From NCBI GenBank assembly GCA_040768125.1, contig JAXGNG010000007.1, forward strand, positions 62,001 through 126,000: 64,000 nt of DNA, written 5' to 3'. This document shows, in pieces, positions 57,175-64,000 of this stretch. Each line of letters opens with the position of its first letter. Positions within the stretch are counted from its first letter, which is position 1. The stretch comes from RBG-16-49-21 sp040768125. Lineage in GTDB: Bacteria > Spirochaetota > UBA4802 > UBA5550. The notes below the pieces were generated by a model. It did not search any database and was not told the origin of the DNA. It was given only the letters and a program-made list of their open reading frames with translations. The translations under genes were made by a program, and so were the position numbers.

Positions 57175-58203
57175 TTATTCCTTCGCTGCTTCAGCGACCC
57201 TGACATGGTCCCAGAGCCTCGCATCCCCCTGGCCGATCCGCCAGAAGGCAACGCCCAGGGCCCCCTCTTTCGAATAAAGCCTTGTTCGCTCCGTGAGGCT
57301 CTCGAGGGTGTTGAAGTAGGCGCGCACCCGGACCTTTTCCGTGTAGACCATGAAGGGCCCCTTCTCGGGATCCACCTCCACCTTCGGGCGCTTCCGGGAC
57401 AAGATTTCCCGCACGCGGGAATCGCGGAGCGCGCCGCCGTGCTGCGCCTCCTGCCATGCCCGTCCGTAAAGCGGCACGCCCATGACGAGCTTTCCGGCGG
57501 GTATCGCGCTCTTCGCGTAGGCCGCGACATCGCGGCACCATGGCAGTGAGGCAACGGGTCCCGGCTCTCCGGTGCTCCAGTGCTGGTCATAGGCCATGAC
57601 CACGACGCGGTCCGCCACCGCAGCCACGGCGGCGTAATCGTAGGCATCGGCCACCTTCCGCACCCTGGCGGGGAGCGCCACGCTCAGGATTTTTTCAGGA
57701 CCGAGTAGCGCCTTGAGGTCGGCCAGGAAGGAAATATAATTATCGCGGTCCCAGGGATTCACCGCCTCGAAGTCGATCTGCACGCCGGCAAATGATCCGG
57801 AAAAATCGATGATATCCTTCATCAATGCCTTCCTCGCCGGATGGGAGGGGTTGATGCAGGTCCCGATGAGGAGGGAATTCGATATCTCGGCCACGACGAG
57901 ATGCCACCTGGCGGAACGGTTCTTCACCGCCCCGGGAAGGTCCCGGGGTCCCGCAAGCTTCCCGTTCCCGTCCACGCGCGCGCTGAAATAGCAGATATCG
58001 GTGAGGGGCTCGTTTCCCTTCAGCTCATGTTCCTCCCCGCGCATCAGGTAGCCCCATACTTCCCTGAAGGCCGCGGGCTTCTCTTTCGGCGCCCTGAAGA
58101 GGCGGTCCTGACCGGCACCGCACTGGACGAAAACCGCGAGGGCGGTGAAAAGAATTGCGCCGCAGGTCCTCACCGGGGCATGCCGTATCGCCGGGGTATT
58201 CAC
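57175..58203 (-). CDS. GH18 glycoside hydrolase-like lipoprotein
   Basis: A 342-residue protein. The signal stretch ILFTALAVFVQCGAG ends in a possible lipobox (VQC). The catalytic-domain pattern is GH18: DFSGSFAGVQIDFEAVNPWD (a variant DxxDxE, with the acid Glu in DFEAV), ADRVVVMAYDQHWSTGEPGP, and KLVMGVPLYGRAWQEA. This resembles spore-type peptidoglycan hydrolases (YaaH/YdhD). It would act on peptidoglycan or chitin outside the cytoplasm. It overlaps the aminotransferase gene by 4 bp at its start, and the two read leftward together. Confidence 0.82.
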   Translation of the reverse strand: MNTPAIRHAPVRTCGAILFTALAVFVQCGAGQDRLFRAPKEKPAAFREVWGYLMRGEEHELKGNEPLTDICYFSARVDGNGKLAGPRDLPGAVKNRSARWHLVVAEISNSLLIGTCINPSHPARKALMKDIIDFSGSFAGVQIDFEAVNPWDRDNYISFLADLKALLGPEKILSVALPARVRKVADAYDYAAVAAVADRVVVMAYDQHWSTGEPGPVASLPWCRDVAAYAKSAIPAGKLVMGVPLYGRAWQEAQHGGALRDSRVREILSRKRPKVEVDPEKGPFMVYTEKVRVRAYFNTLESLTERTRLYSKEGALGVAFWRIGQGDARLWDHVRVAEAAKE

Positions 58204-59408
58204 GTCAGCTTTGCGATCGCTTCGCCGATTCGCTCCACCCCCTTGACGATGTTCGCGTCGGACGTGGCGAATGAAAGCCGGATGTGGTCGTCGTTGCCGA
58301 ACTCGATCCCCGGCACCACGGCGACCCTCGCCTCGTCGATCAGGTAGGAGCAGAGACGCGACGAAGAGCCCCCCTCGTAGCGCGCCGCCACGTCACCCCA
58401 CCCCTTCAACCCGTACACGCCGCTCACCCTGGGAAAGGCGTAGAAAGCGCCGTCGGGGAGCGAGCAGGAAATCCCGGGGACGGCGTTGAGTCCCTCCGCG
58501 ATGAGCTTCCGTCGCCTCGTGAAGGCCTCCAGCATCGGCGCGATGACGCCCTGGTCGCCGGTCAGGGCCGCCACGGCGGCCCACTGCGCGATGGAGGTGG
58601 GATTCGACGTCGACTGGCTCTGGAGCGTCTCCACGTTCTTTATGACCGCCGCGTCGCCGGCCATGTAGCCGATGCGCCATCCCGTCATGGAATAGGCCTT
58701 GGAGACCCCGTTCAGCACGAAGGTCTTGCGCTTCATCTCGTCCGACACGTTGGCCATGTTGGAGAAGACCGCCCCGTCGTAGAGGATCGATTCGTAGATG
58801 TCGTCGGAGATAACGGCGATCTCCCTGTCGCCGATAACGGCGGCCAGAACCTCGAGGTCACCGCGGGGATAGGCGGCCCCCGTGGGATTCGAGGGGGAAT
58901 TGATCACCACCGCCCGGGTCCTGTCGGTAATCGCCCCGGCGAGCCGCTCCGGGGAAAGCCTGAATCCCTCTTCCTCCGGGCAGTCAATGATGACAGGCTT
59001 CCCTCCCGCGAGGAGGACCATGGGGGGATAGGAGACCCAGAAGGGCGCGGGTACGATCACCTCGTCGCCCTCGTCGAGGAGCACCTGCATCAGGTTGTAG
59101 AAGGAGTGCTTGCCGCCGCAGTTGATGGTCACCTCTGAGGCGCCGTATTCGAGATTGTTATCGCGCCCGAACTTCGCGACGACCGCTTCTTTCAGGTCCT
59201 TGATGCCGCCGGCGGGAGTGTACTTTGTTTTACCCCCATCGATCGCCTTCTTGGCCGCCTCCTTGATCGGCTCCGGCGTGTCAAAATCGGGTTCACCGGA
59301 CCCGAACCCCACGACATCGATCCCCTGGGCCTGGAGCGCCGCCGCATGGGCGGACAGGGCCAGGGTGGGAGACGGCTTCACCAATTGTATTCTCCTGGAC
59401 AATTTCAT
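58200..59408 (-). CDS. Aspartate-type class I aminotransferase
   Basis: A 402-residue PLP enzyme of the AspC/PatA-like bacterial Iγ group. It shows KPSPTLALSAHAAALQAQGI, DVVGFGSGEPDFDTPEPIKE, YTPAGGIKDLKEAV, INCGGKHSFYNLMQVLLDEG, INSPSNPTGAAYPRGDLEVL and LNGVSKAYSMTGWRIGYMAG with the PLP lysine in SKAY. It likely transaminates aspartate or prephenate. AAGGAG stands before ATG 59408. It overlaps the GH18 gene by 4 bp and is 34 bp from purE. Confidence 0.93.
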   Translation of the reverse strand: MKLSRRIQLVKPSPTLALSAHAAALQAQGIDVVGFGSGEPDFDTPEPIKEAAKKAIDGGKTKYTPAGGIKDLKEAVVAKFGRDNNLEYGASEVTINCGGKHSFYNLMQVLLDEGDEVIVPAPFWVSYPPMVLLAGGKPVIIDCPEEEGFRLSPERLAGAITDRTRAVVINSPSNPTGAAYPRGDLEVLAAVIGDREIAVISDDIYESILYDGAVFSNMANVSDEMKRKTFVLNGVSKAYSMTGWRIGYMAGDAAVIKNVETLQSQSTSNPTSIAQWAAVAALTGDQGVIAPMLEAFTRRRKLIAEGLNAVPGISCSLPDGAFYAFPRVSGVYGLKGWGDVAARYEGGSSSRLCSYLIDEARVAVVPGIEFGNDDHIRLSFATSDANIVKGVERIGEAIAKLT

Positions 59409-59442
59409 CGCGTTTTCTCCTTGTAGATCAAGGCTGCCTAAC

Positions 59443-59916
59443 CTATGTATTCCGTATCCCCGAGTCGGCGCGCTCGATTTCAGCGCGCTTCCCCTCCTGA
59501 TGGTTCTTCACCGCCTCCAGGAGCGAGGCGTCATGTAACGCCAGTATTTTCACCGCCGCCAGGGCCGACTCCTCGGGCTCGAGGACCAGCATCGGCGCCA
59601 CCCCCGACGGCATGCGCAGGGTGGAAAAGATATCGGCGCCGGCGAACCGCTCGCTGTAGGGCGGGCAGGCGATCACCGGGCGGACCGTGTTCGCGTCAAC
59701 GAAGCCGGAAAGGGCGTTGCTCCTTCCCGCCACGGTGATGAATACCACGGGGTCCTTCTCGTACTCCCGCACGATATCCAGCGCCTTGAGGGGGACCTTG
59801 TGGGCCGAGGCGATCCGCATGACGGAGGAGACGCCGAGCCGCGTAAGGGCGCCCGCGATTTTCGCGCAATGATCCCTGTCGGATTCCGATCCCATGATAA
59901 TAATCACCCTCGCCAT
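59443..59916 (-). CDS. purE: Class II phosphoribosylaminoimidazole carboxylase PurE
   Basis: A 157-residue PurE. It starts MARVIIIMGSESDRDHCAKI, with SAHKVPLKALDIVREYEKDP (His in SAHK). The signature VAGRSNALSGFVDANTVRPV followed by IACPP matches the animal/Treponema class II type rather than the bacterial class I AGGAAHLPG. Class II enzymes carboxylate AIR directly with CO2, without PurK, and the signature supports a spirochaete host. ATG 59916 follows AAGGGGGAG; the longer frame has no conserved sequence. An attenuator-like hairpin lies 65-113 nt upstream. Confidence 0.9.
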   Translation of the reverse strand: MARVIIIMGSESDRDHCAKIAGALTRLGVSSVMRIASAHKVPLKALDIVREYEKDPVVFITVAGRSNALSGFVDANTVRPVIACPPYSERFAGADIFSTLRMPSGVAPMLVLEPEESALAAVKILALHDASLLEAVKNHQEGKRAEIERADSGIRNT

Positions 59917-59980
59917 AGCCGTACTCCCCCTTTCCGTCGTCATCCCCCGCCGCGTCCGCCTGCCCCGGGGGTCATGATAT

Positions 59981-60029
59981 AAAAAAGCCACCATCGCGGT
60001 GCTCCACGGGGGAGCCGTCAATGCTGGCT
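59981..60029 (-). terminator. Attenuator-like terminator in the purE leader
   Basis: On the leftward strand AGCCAGCAT and ATGGTGGCT pair with one mismatch, an inner stem GCTCC...GGAGC lies between (60001-60015), and six T residues follow. It stands 65-113 nt before the purE ATG with no gene upstream on that strand, so it fits attenuation. A further stem CCGAT...ATCGG (about 60031-60054) precedes it. No known riboswitch class is recognised. Confidence 0.6.
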
Positions 60030-60321
60030 TGCCGATCAACCATCCCTTACATCGGCCGGCTCCCGTCCGCGGTTCCGAACGCTACCTTCAGACTTCTTCC
60101 GGTCATCCTTTGTGCCGATCTCGTCCGGTTACAAATATCAACCCCTTGCGAATAAAAAAAATCAAAAACCATTGACGATAACAATGCGTCATTTTCAATC
60201 CATTTTTAAGCCATGGAGAAAAATTTGTCCCGCTTTTATTCCCGGCCGCAGAAAAAATAAATAACGTTATGTCGCATTGCGGCCGATATTCAGGATAACT
60301 ACCTTATAAGAGGTGTGGACC
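60030..60321. other. Intergenic region between purE and the TPR gene
   Basis: About 290 bases without a gene. The half nearest purE is its possible structured leader. TTGACG occurs at 60173-60178 but no good -10 follows. CGTTATGTCGCA at 60264-60275 resembles half of the 38883 palindrome. Nothing else is recognised. Confidence 0.4.
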
Positions 60322-60810
60322 ATGACACGGATCCCCTTCATCGTATTCCTCGCTTTCCTGGCGGCCTGTCCCATCGCACTGCGCGCGGAGGACGCGCAAT
60401 CGGAGCGCGAAAACCTGGAGGTGTTCGCGGACAACCTGAAATTCCAGAACGGCCTGGAATTCATGAAGCTGAAAATGACGGAAAAGGCTCTGGAGACCTT
60501 CAACGAGTACCTTGAAATTTACCAGCGCGGCGTCCACCGCCACGAAGCCCACAAGCTCATCGCCGATATCTACTTCGGCCGCCTGGAGTACCTGAAGGCC
60601 CTTCGCCACTACCGGACCCTCTACGAGGAATACAGCACATCGGAAAGCGGCATCGAGGGTTACTTCAATACCGGCGTATGCTACGACAAGATGGGATACG
60701 AGCAAAAGGCCATGGAGGTGTTCAACGATATCATCGAACAGCATCCCGATTCAATCTACGCCCGGCAGGCACGGCTCCAGCTTGACCTGCTCACCATTAT
60801 GACGGAATGA
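60322..60810 (+). CDS. Periplasmic TPR protein
   Basis: A 162-residue protein. A signal peptide (RIPFIVFLAFLAACPIALRA) is followed by TPR-like helices: FQNGLEFMKLKMTEKALETF, HEAHKLIADIYFGRLEYLKA, GYFNTGVCYDKMGYEQKAME and FNDIIEQHPDSIYARQARLQ. It is likely a periplasmic adaptor protein. ATG 60322 has AGAGG upstream. A strong terminator follows at 60905-60938. No partner gene is apparent. Confidence 0.75.
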   Translation: MTRIPFIVFLAFLAACPIALRAEDAQSERENLEVFADNLKFQNGLEFMKLKMTEKALETFNEYLEIYQRGVHRHEAHKLIADIYFGRLEYLKALRHYRTLYEEYSTSESGIEGYFNTGVCYDKMGYEQKAMEVFNDIIEQHPDSIYARQARLQLDLLTIMTE

Positions 60811-60904
60811 AGGCGGCATCGCCTCCAGGGCTCCCTCCAGGGAAACGCCGGCATCCCTCAGGGAAAACGGACAAAAATAATTTATCAATCATTTTATCTT
60901 GACA

Positions 60905-60938
60905 AATAAAGGGCCCGCGGGAATATGCCCTTTATTTT
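60905..60938 (+). terminator. Terminator after the TPR gene
   Basis: AATAAAGGGC (60905-60914) and GCCCTTTATT (60927-60936) form a 10-bp stem with a T-rich tail, ending the TPR transcript ahead of fusA. TTGACA at 60899 overlaps its edge. Confidence 0.75.
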
Positions 60939-61034
60939 CATTTTCCCGGGACATCCGACCTAGAATCGGCACACCGAGAGGGGCGATGATCATGCACCGC
61001 CCCGATTTCATTATACTGTTTAGAGAGGAATACC

Positions 61035-63113
61035 ATGCCGTTACAGAAATTGAGAAATATCGGGATCGCCGCCCATATTGACGCGGGCAAAACAACGGTT
61101 ACCGAGCGTATGCTTTTCTTCACGGGCACGACCCGGAAGCTGGGAGAGGTCCATGACGGGGAAGCCACCATGGACTTCATGAAGCAGGAGCAGGAGCGAG
61201 GGATCACCATCGCCTCCGCCGCCATATCATGCGTCTGGAACGACCACATGGTCAACATAATCGACACTCCGGGCCACGTGGATTTCACGGTCGAGGTGGA
61301 GCGCTCCCTCCGGGTCATCGACGGCATGGTCGCCGTGTTCTGCGCCGTCGCCGGCGTGGAGCCCCAGAGCGAGACGGTCTGGAACCAGGCGGACCGGTAC
61401 CGGGTGCCCCGCATCGCCTTCATCAACAAGATGGACCGGGTGGGCGCCGATTTCAACGAGGTCCTCGCCCAGATGACGAAATACCTGGACGCCAATCCCG
61501 TCCCCTTCCAGATGCCCATGGGCGCCGAAGACAATTTCCAGGGATGCATAGACCTGATCACCGAAAAGGCCTATGTATTCAAGGAAAAGGAACGGATCGT
61601 CGTTGATATACCCGAGGAATTCCGTTCCGGGGCCGCCGATGCGCGGAACCAGATGATAGAAAAAATATCTGATTTCAATGAAGAGCTGATGGAGCTCTAC
61701 CTCGAAGGAAAGGAGATCCCCGTGGACCTGCTGAGAAAGGCGGCGCGGGAAGCCGCCATCAAGATGCTCATCACGCCGGTCTTCTGCGGGTCCGCGTACA
61801 AGAACAAGGGCATCCAGCTCCTTCTCGACGCCGTCGTCGACCTGCTCCCCTCGCCGATCGACATCGGCTCCGTGGTGGGTATTGACATCGATGACCCGGA
61901 AAAATCGCACACGCGGCACCCCTCGTCGAAGGACCCCTTCGCCGCCCTGGCCTTCAAGCTCATCCACGACCCCTACGTCGGACAGCAGACCTTCATCCGG
62001 GTCTACTCCGGCGAGCTTAAAAGCGGTATGCAGATCCTTAATTCAACGAAGCAGAAAACGGAGCGCATCGGACGAATTCTCCGCATCAGGGCCAAGGAGC
62101 GGGAAGAGGTTGAAACCGCTGGTCCCGGCGATATCGTGGCCCTGATCGGGATGAAATACACCAAGACGGGGGACACCCTCTGCGACCCGGCCCATCCCCT
62201 TTTCCTGGAATCGATCTTCATCCCGCCCTCGGTGATCGAGATGAAGGTCACGCCGCCGTCGAAGAAGGAGGAGGAAAAGCTCGGTGCCGCCCTCCGCAAA
62301 CTCTCCATGGAGGACCCGTCCTTCACGGTGAGGTTCAACGACGAAACCAGCGAAACGATCATCGCGGGAATGGGCGAGCTTCACCTGGAGATCATCATCG
62401 ACCGTCTCCAGACCGAATTCGGCGTCACCGCCGAGGTGGGGGAGCCCTCCGTGGCCTTCCGTGAGACCATCACGCGGGAGATTGAAAGCGAATACAAGCA
62501 CGCCAAGCAGACCGGGGGACGCGGCCAGTACGCCCACACCGTCATGCGCCTGGAGCCGAACGAGGGCAAGGGCTTCGAGTTCGAGGACAGGATCAAGGGA
62601 GGCGTCATCCCCGTGGAATACATCCCCTCGGTGCGCAAGGGCGTCGACTCGGCCATGGCCGAGGGCATCCTCTCGAACTTCCCGGTGGTGGACGTCAAGG
62701 TGGTGCTCCTCGACGGATCCTTCCACGAGGTCGACTCCTCTGACATGGCGTTCCGGACCTGCGGGGCGATATGCTTCAAGGAGGGCTTCCTGAAGGCGGC
62801 CCCGATCCTCCTGGAGCCGATGATGAAAATAGAGGTCAACACCCCGGACGACTACATCGGGGACGTCGTGGGAGACCTGAACAAGAGGCGGGGACGCATC
62901 GAGTCAATGCGCCGCTACCGGAAGGGAGCACAGAAGGTCCTGGGATTCGTTCCCCTCATGGAGATGTTCGGCTACGCCACCCAGCTCAGGAACATATCCA
63001 GCGGACGGGCCAACTATTCCATGGAGTTCTTCAAGTACGTTCCCGTGAACAGGGAGATCCAGGAAAAGGTCCTGAAGCAGATGGAAGCGAAGAAAAAGGA
63101 AAAGGCAAGCTAG
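61035..63113 (+). CDS. fusA: Elongation factor G
   Basis: A 692-residue translational GTPase. G motifs: AAHIDAGKTTVTERML (G1), QERGITIASAA (G2), DTPGHVDFT (G3), FINKMDRVGADF (G4), and GSAYKNKGIQLLLDAVVDLL (G5). Domain II to V are complete (ETSETIIAGMGELHLEIIID, KQTGGRGQYAHTVMR, ANYSMEFFKYVPVN). EF-G moves tRNA and mRNA through the ribosome. FMKQEQERG in place of the common WMEQE is a feature of the spirochaete-type group. GAGAGG stands 8 nt before ATG 61035. It stands alone, without other str-operon genes. Confidence 0.95.
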   Translation: MPLQKLRNIGIAAHIDAGKTTVTERMLFFTGTTRKLGEVHDGEATMDFMKQEQERGITIASAAISCVWNDHMVNIIDTPGHVDFTVEVERSLRVIDGMVAVFCAVAGVEPQSETVWNQADRYRVPRIAFINKMDRVGADFNEVLAQMTKYLDANPVPFQMPMGAEDNFQGCIDLITEKAYVFKEKERIVVDIPEEFRSGAADARNQMIEKISDFNEELMELYLEGKEIPVDLLRKAAREAAIKMLITPVFCGSAYKNKGIQLLLDAVVDLLPSPIDIGSVVGIDIDDPEKSHTRHPSSKDPFAALAFKLIHDPYVGQQTFIRVYSGELKSGMQILNSTKQKTERIGRILRIRAKEREEVETAGPGDIVALIGMKYTKTGDTLCDPAHPLFLESIFIPPSVIEMKVTPPSKKEEEKLGAALRKLSMEDPSFTVRFNDETSETIIAGMGELHLEIIIDRLQTEFGVTAEVGEPSVAFRETITREIESEYKHAKQTGGRGQYAHTVMRLEPNEGKGFEFEDRIKGGVIPVEYIPSVRKGVDSAMAEGILSNFPVVDVKVVLLDGSFHEVDSSDMAFRTCGAICFKEGFLKAAPILLEPMMKIEVNTPDDYIGDVVGDLNKRRGRIESMRRYRKGAQKVLGFVPLMEMFGYATQLRNISSGRANYSMEFFKYVPVNREIQEKVLKQMEAKKKEKAS

Positions 63114-63117
63114 CGAG

Positions 63118-63137
63118 GCGCCCCCGAAAGGGGGCGC
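63118..63137. terminator. Bidirectional terminator between fusA and the DtxR-type gene
   Basis: GCGCCCCC (63118-63125) and GGGGGCGC (63130-63137) form an 8-bp stem with a GAAA loop, followed by TGTTATTT. It separates two convergent genes. Confidence 0.8.
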
Positions 63138-63139
63138 TG

Positions 63140-63604
63140 TTATTTCAGGGACTTTTTCATCCTCTCCACCCAGGCGCTGCCCGCCGCCTCTTCCGCCTTG
63201 TAGAAGTCAAGGAAGCGGTGGAGCTGCGAGCAGGTCTTCGGCGACAGGCAGTGCTCCACCCTGCAGGCTTCGCCGTCGGCGGCCTCGCAGTCTATCTGGA
63301 GCACGGTGGAGAAAAAATCGGCAAGGCAGTTGTGCCTCTTCAGCACGCAGTCGGCGATGACCTGGCCCTCCTCCGTGAGCTCGACAAAACCGTACTTTTC
63401 GTACTCGATGAGGCCCATGTCCTTGAGCTTGGCGAGAGCCGCGGAAACACTCGGCATCTTGATGCCCAGCTTTTTCGCGATGTCCTTGACGCGCACCACG
63501 CGGTTCTCAGTGGAAAGGACGACGATGGTTTCCATGTAATCTTCCATGTTCGACGTGAGACCGGTGTCCCGGTACAGGTACTTCGATTTGCCCTGATCGG
63601 CCAT
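63140..63604 (-). CDS. DtxR/MntR-family metal-dependent repressor
   Basis: A 154-residue protein. The N-terminal winged helix is EDYMETIVVLSTENRVVRVK, DIAKKLGIKMPSVSAALAKL, KDMGLIEYEKYGFVELTEEG. The metal and dimerisation domain follows: VIADCVLKRHNCLADFFSTV, then CRVEHCLSPKTCSQLHRFLD (His and Cys/Glu ligands). It would repress iron- or manganese-uptake genes when metal is bound. No target operator is seen in the window. It is close to the TPR gene further right, on the same strand. Confidence 0.9.
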   Translation of the reverse strand: MADQGKSKYLYRDTGLTSNMEDYMETIVVLSTENRVVRVKDIAKKLGIKMPSVSAALAKLKDMGLIEYEKYGFVELTEEGQVIADCVLKRHNCLADFFSTVLQIDCEAADGEACRVEHCLSPKTCSQLHRFLDFYKAEEAAGSAWVERMKKSLK

Positions 63605-63613
63605 GGCGCCCCC

Positions 63614-64000
63614 TCACCTCTCCATCTTGAAGTACACCCGCTCGATGCGCCGCAGATCATCCTCGACCCGCTTTCTCAGCGGCGAGGCGCCGAAGCGGCG
63701 GTCCGCCTTCCCCTTCTCGAGAAAACGGCGGTACACCCTCCTCGCGGTCTCGATGTCCTTGAAGAGCGGGTCTCCCTCGTAGACCTTGCCGATGAGGTAG
63801 TAGGCGTCATCGACGGTGTCCCGGTCCTTGTAATTCCTGATCAGCTTCACCGCGGAGTCAAGGGCCTGGGCCCCGTTCCGGCCCGCCAGGTAGAGCTTCC
63901 CCATGGCGAGGAGGGCCCTGTCCGCGAGTTCGTGGTCGGGGAAGCGCGCGAATACCCGCTGGTAGTTCTCGATCGAGGCGACCCTGTTCCCTTTCATCTG
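63614..64000 (-). CDS. TPR-like protein, C-terminal part (truncated by the window end)
   Basis: The leftward frame ends at 63614 and is open to the right edge, so only ~128 residues are visible. Helical TPR-like repeats appear: IENYQRVFARFPDHELADRA, LLAMGKLYLAGRNGAQALDS, DAYYLIGKVYEGDPLFKDIE and ETARRVYRRFLEKGKADRRF. It ends with a charged helix (RKRVEDDLRRIERVYFKMER). The M seen at 63997 is unlikely to be the true start, since the frame continues out of view. It is similar in style to the periplasmic TPR protein at 60322 but not clearly a paralog. Confidence 0.75.
   Translation of the reverse strand, partial: QMKGNRVASIENYQRVFARFPDHELADRALLAMGKLYLAGRNGAQALDSAVKLIRNYKDRDTVDDAYYLIGKVYEGDPLFKDIETARRVYRRFLEKGKADRRFGASPLRKRVEDDLRRIERVYFKMER

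Noticed and set aside
60899..60927. TTGACA near fusA as its promoter
   Set aside because: It lies at the edge of the terminator of the TPR gene and has no good -10; fusA may use another promoter near 61012 but this is not convincing.
1..64000. tRNA, rRNA or known riboswitch
   Set aside because: No cloverleaf, rRNA-like or named riboswitch pattern was recognised by eye; a covariance search would be needed to be certain.

Overview
The window falls into three parts. Bases 1 to about 8,920 are AT-rich and hold a defective lambda-type prophage. About 8,920 to 17,100, also AT-rich, is mostly a run of small gene cassettes. From about 17,450 to the right edge the sequence is GC-rich, with ordinary chromosomal genes that have strong Shine-Dalgarno (SD) sites. 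The host looks like a GC-rich, Gram-negative-type anaerobe: radical-SAM sulfatase maturation, several Fe-S proteins, an ADP-forming acyl-CoA synthetase and a hemerythrin. A class II (animal-like) PurE, known from Treponema, the EF-G type and the integron-like cassette array all fit Spirochaetota, but that assignment is an inference.

Prophage (1-8,927). A partial integrase and an excisionase-like protein read leftward. A divergent control region follows, then rightward early genes: small sigma/HTH-like proteins and a replication initiator carrying five 21-bp-spaced palindromic iterons inside its coding sequence (a lambda-O-like origin). The packaging and head genes come next: minor tail Z-like, Nu1-like small terminase, GpA-like large terminase, a gpW-like protein and a portal protein. 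The portal gene is cut at about residue 290 and abuts, tail to tail, a frameshifted and truncated DNA methyltransferase with its HTH partner. No capsid, tail or lysis genes remain.

Cassette array (9,574-16,857). Eight integron attC-like sites separate rightward cassettes: five toxin-first toxin-antitoxin pairs (two HigBA of one family and three other RelE/HigB types with XRE antitoxins), one RHH/PIN pair, a secreted TPR protein and a Yip1-like membrane protein. The sequence following R' of one site is complementary to the sequence preceding R'' of the next, as expected for integron cassettes. No integron integrase is visible, so this is a CALIN-type cluster. Each TA cassette has its own promoter. 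In all five toxin-first cassettes the -10 box lies 5-6 nt before the toxin ATG (a leaderless toxin mRNA), while each antitoxin has an SD. Most TA cassettes are also bracketed by hairpins with (A/G)TCC(G)T loops. An IS3-family transposase remnant closes the array.

Chromosome (17,452-64,000). The main groups are: methyltransferases (four class I SAM and three isoprenylcysteine-methyltransferase-like); a leftward operon of membrane protein, two TAT-type sulfatases and an anaerobic sulfatase-maturating enzyme; a membrane-anchored AraC regulator; a hemerythrin; two PhzF-like epimerases with a class III aminotransferase; two QueG-like Fe-S proteins; helicase HrpB; a STAS protein; an ADP-forming acyl-CoA synthetase joined to PabB and PabC (folate); an ABC-F ATPase; a TetR regulator with a ferredoxin-nitroreductase; YgiQ; enoyl-CoA hydratase; an MFS carrier; a divergent chorismate-synthase-like protein lacking the usual catalytic histidine; a GH18 lipoprotein; an aspartate-type aminotransferase; PurE with an attenuator-like leader; EF-G; and a DtxR-type repressor. 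No tRNA, rRNA or CRISPR array was found.
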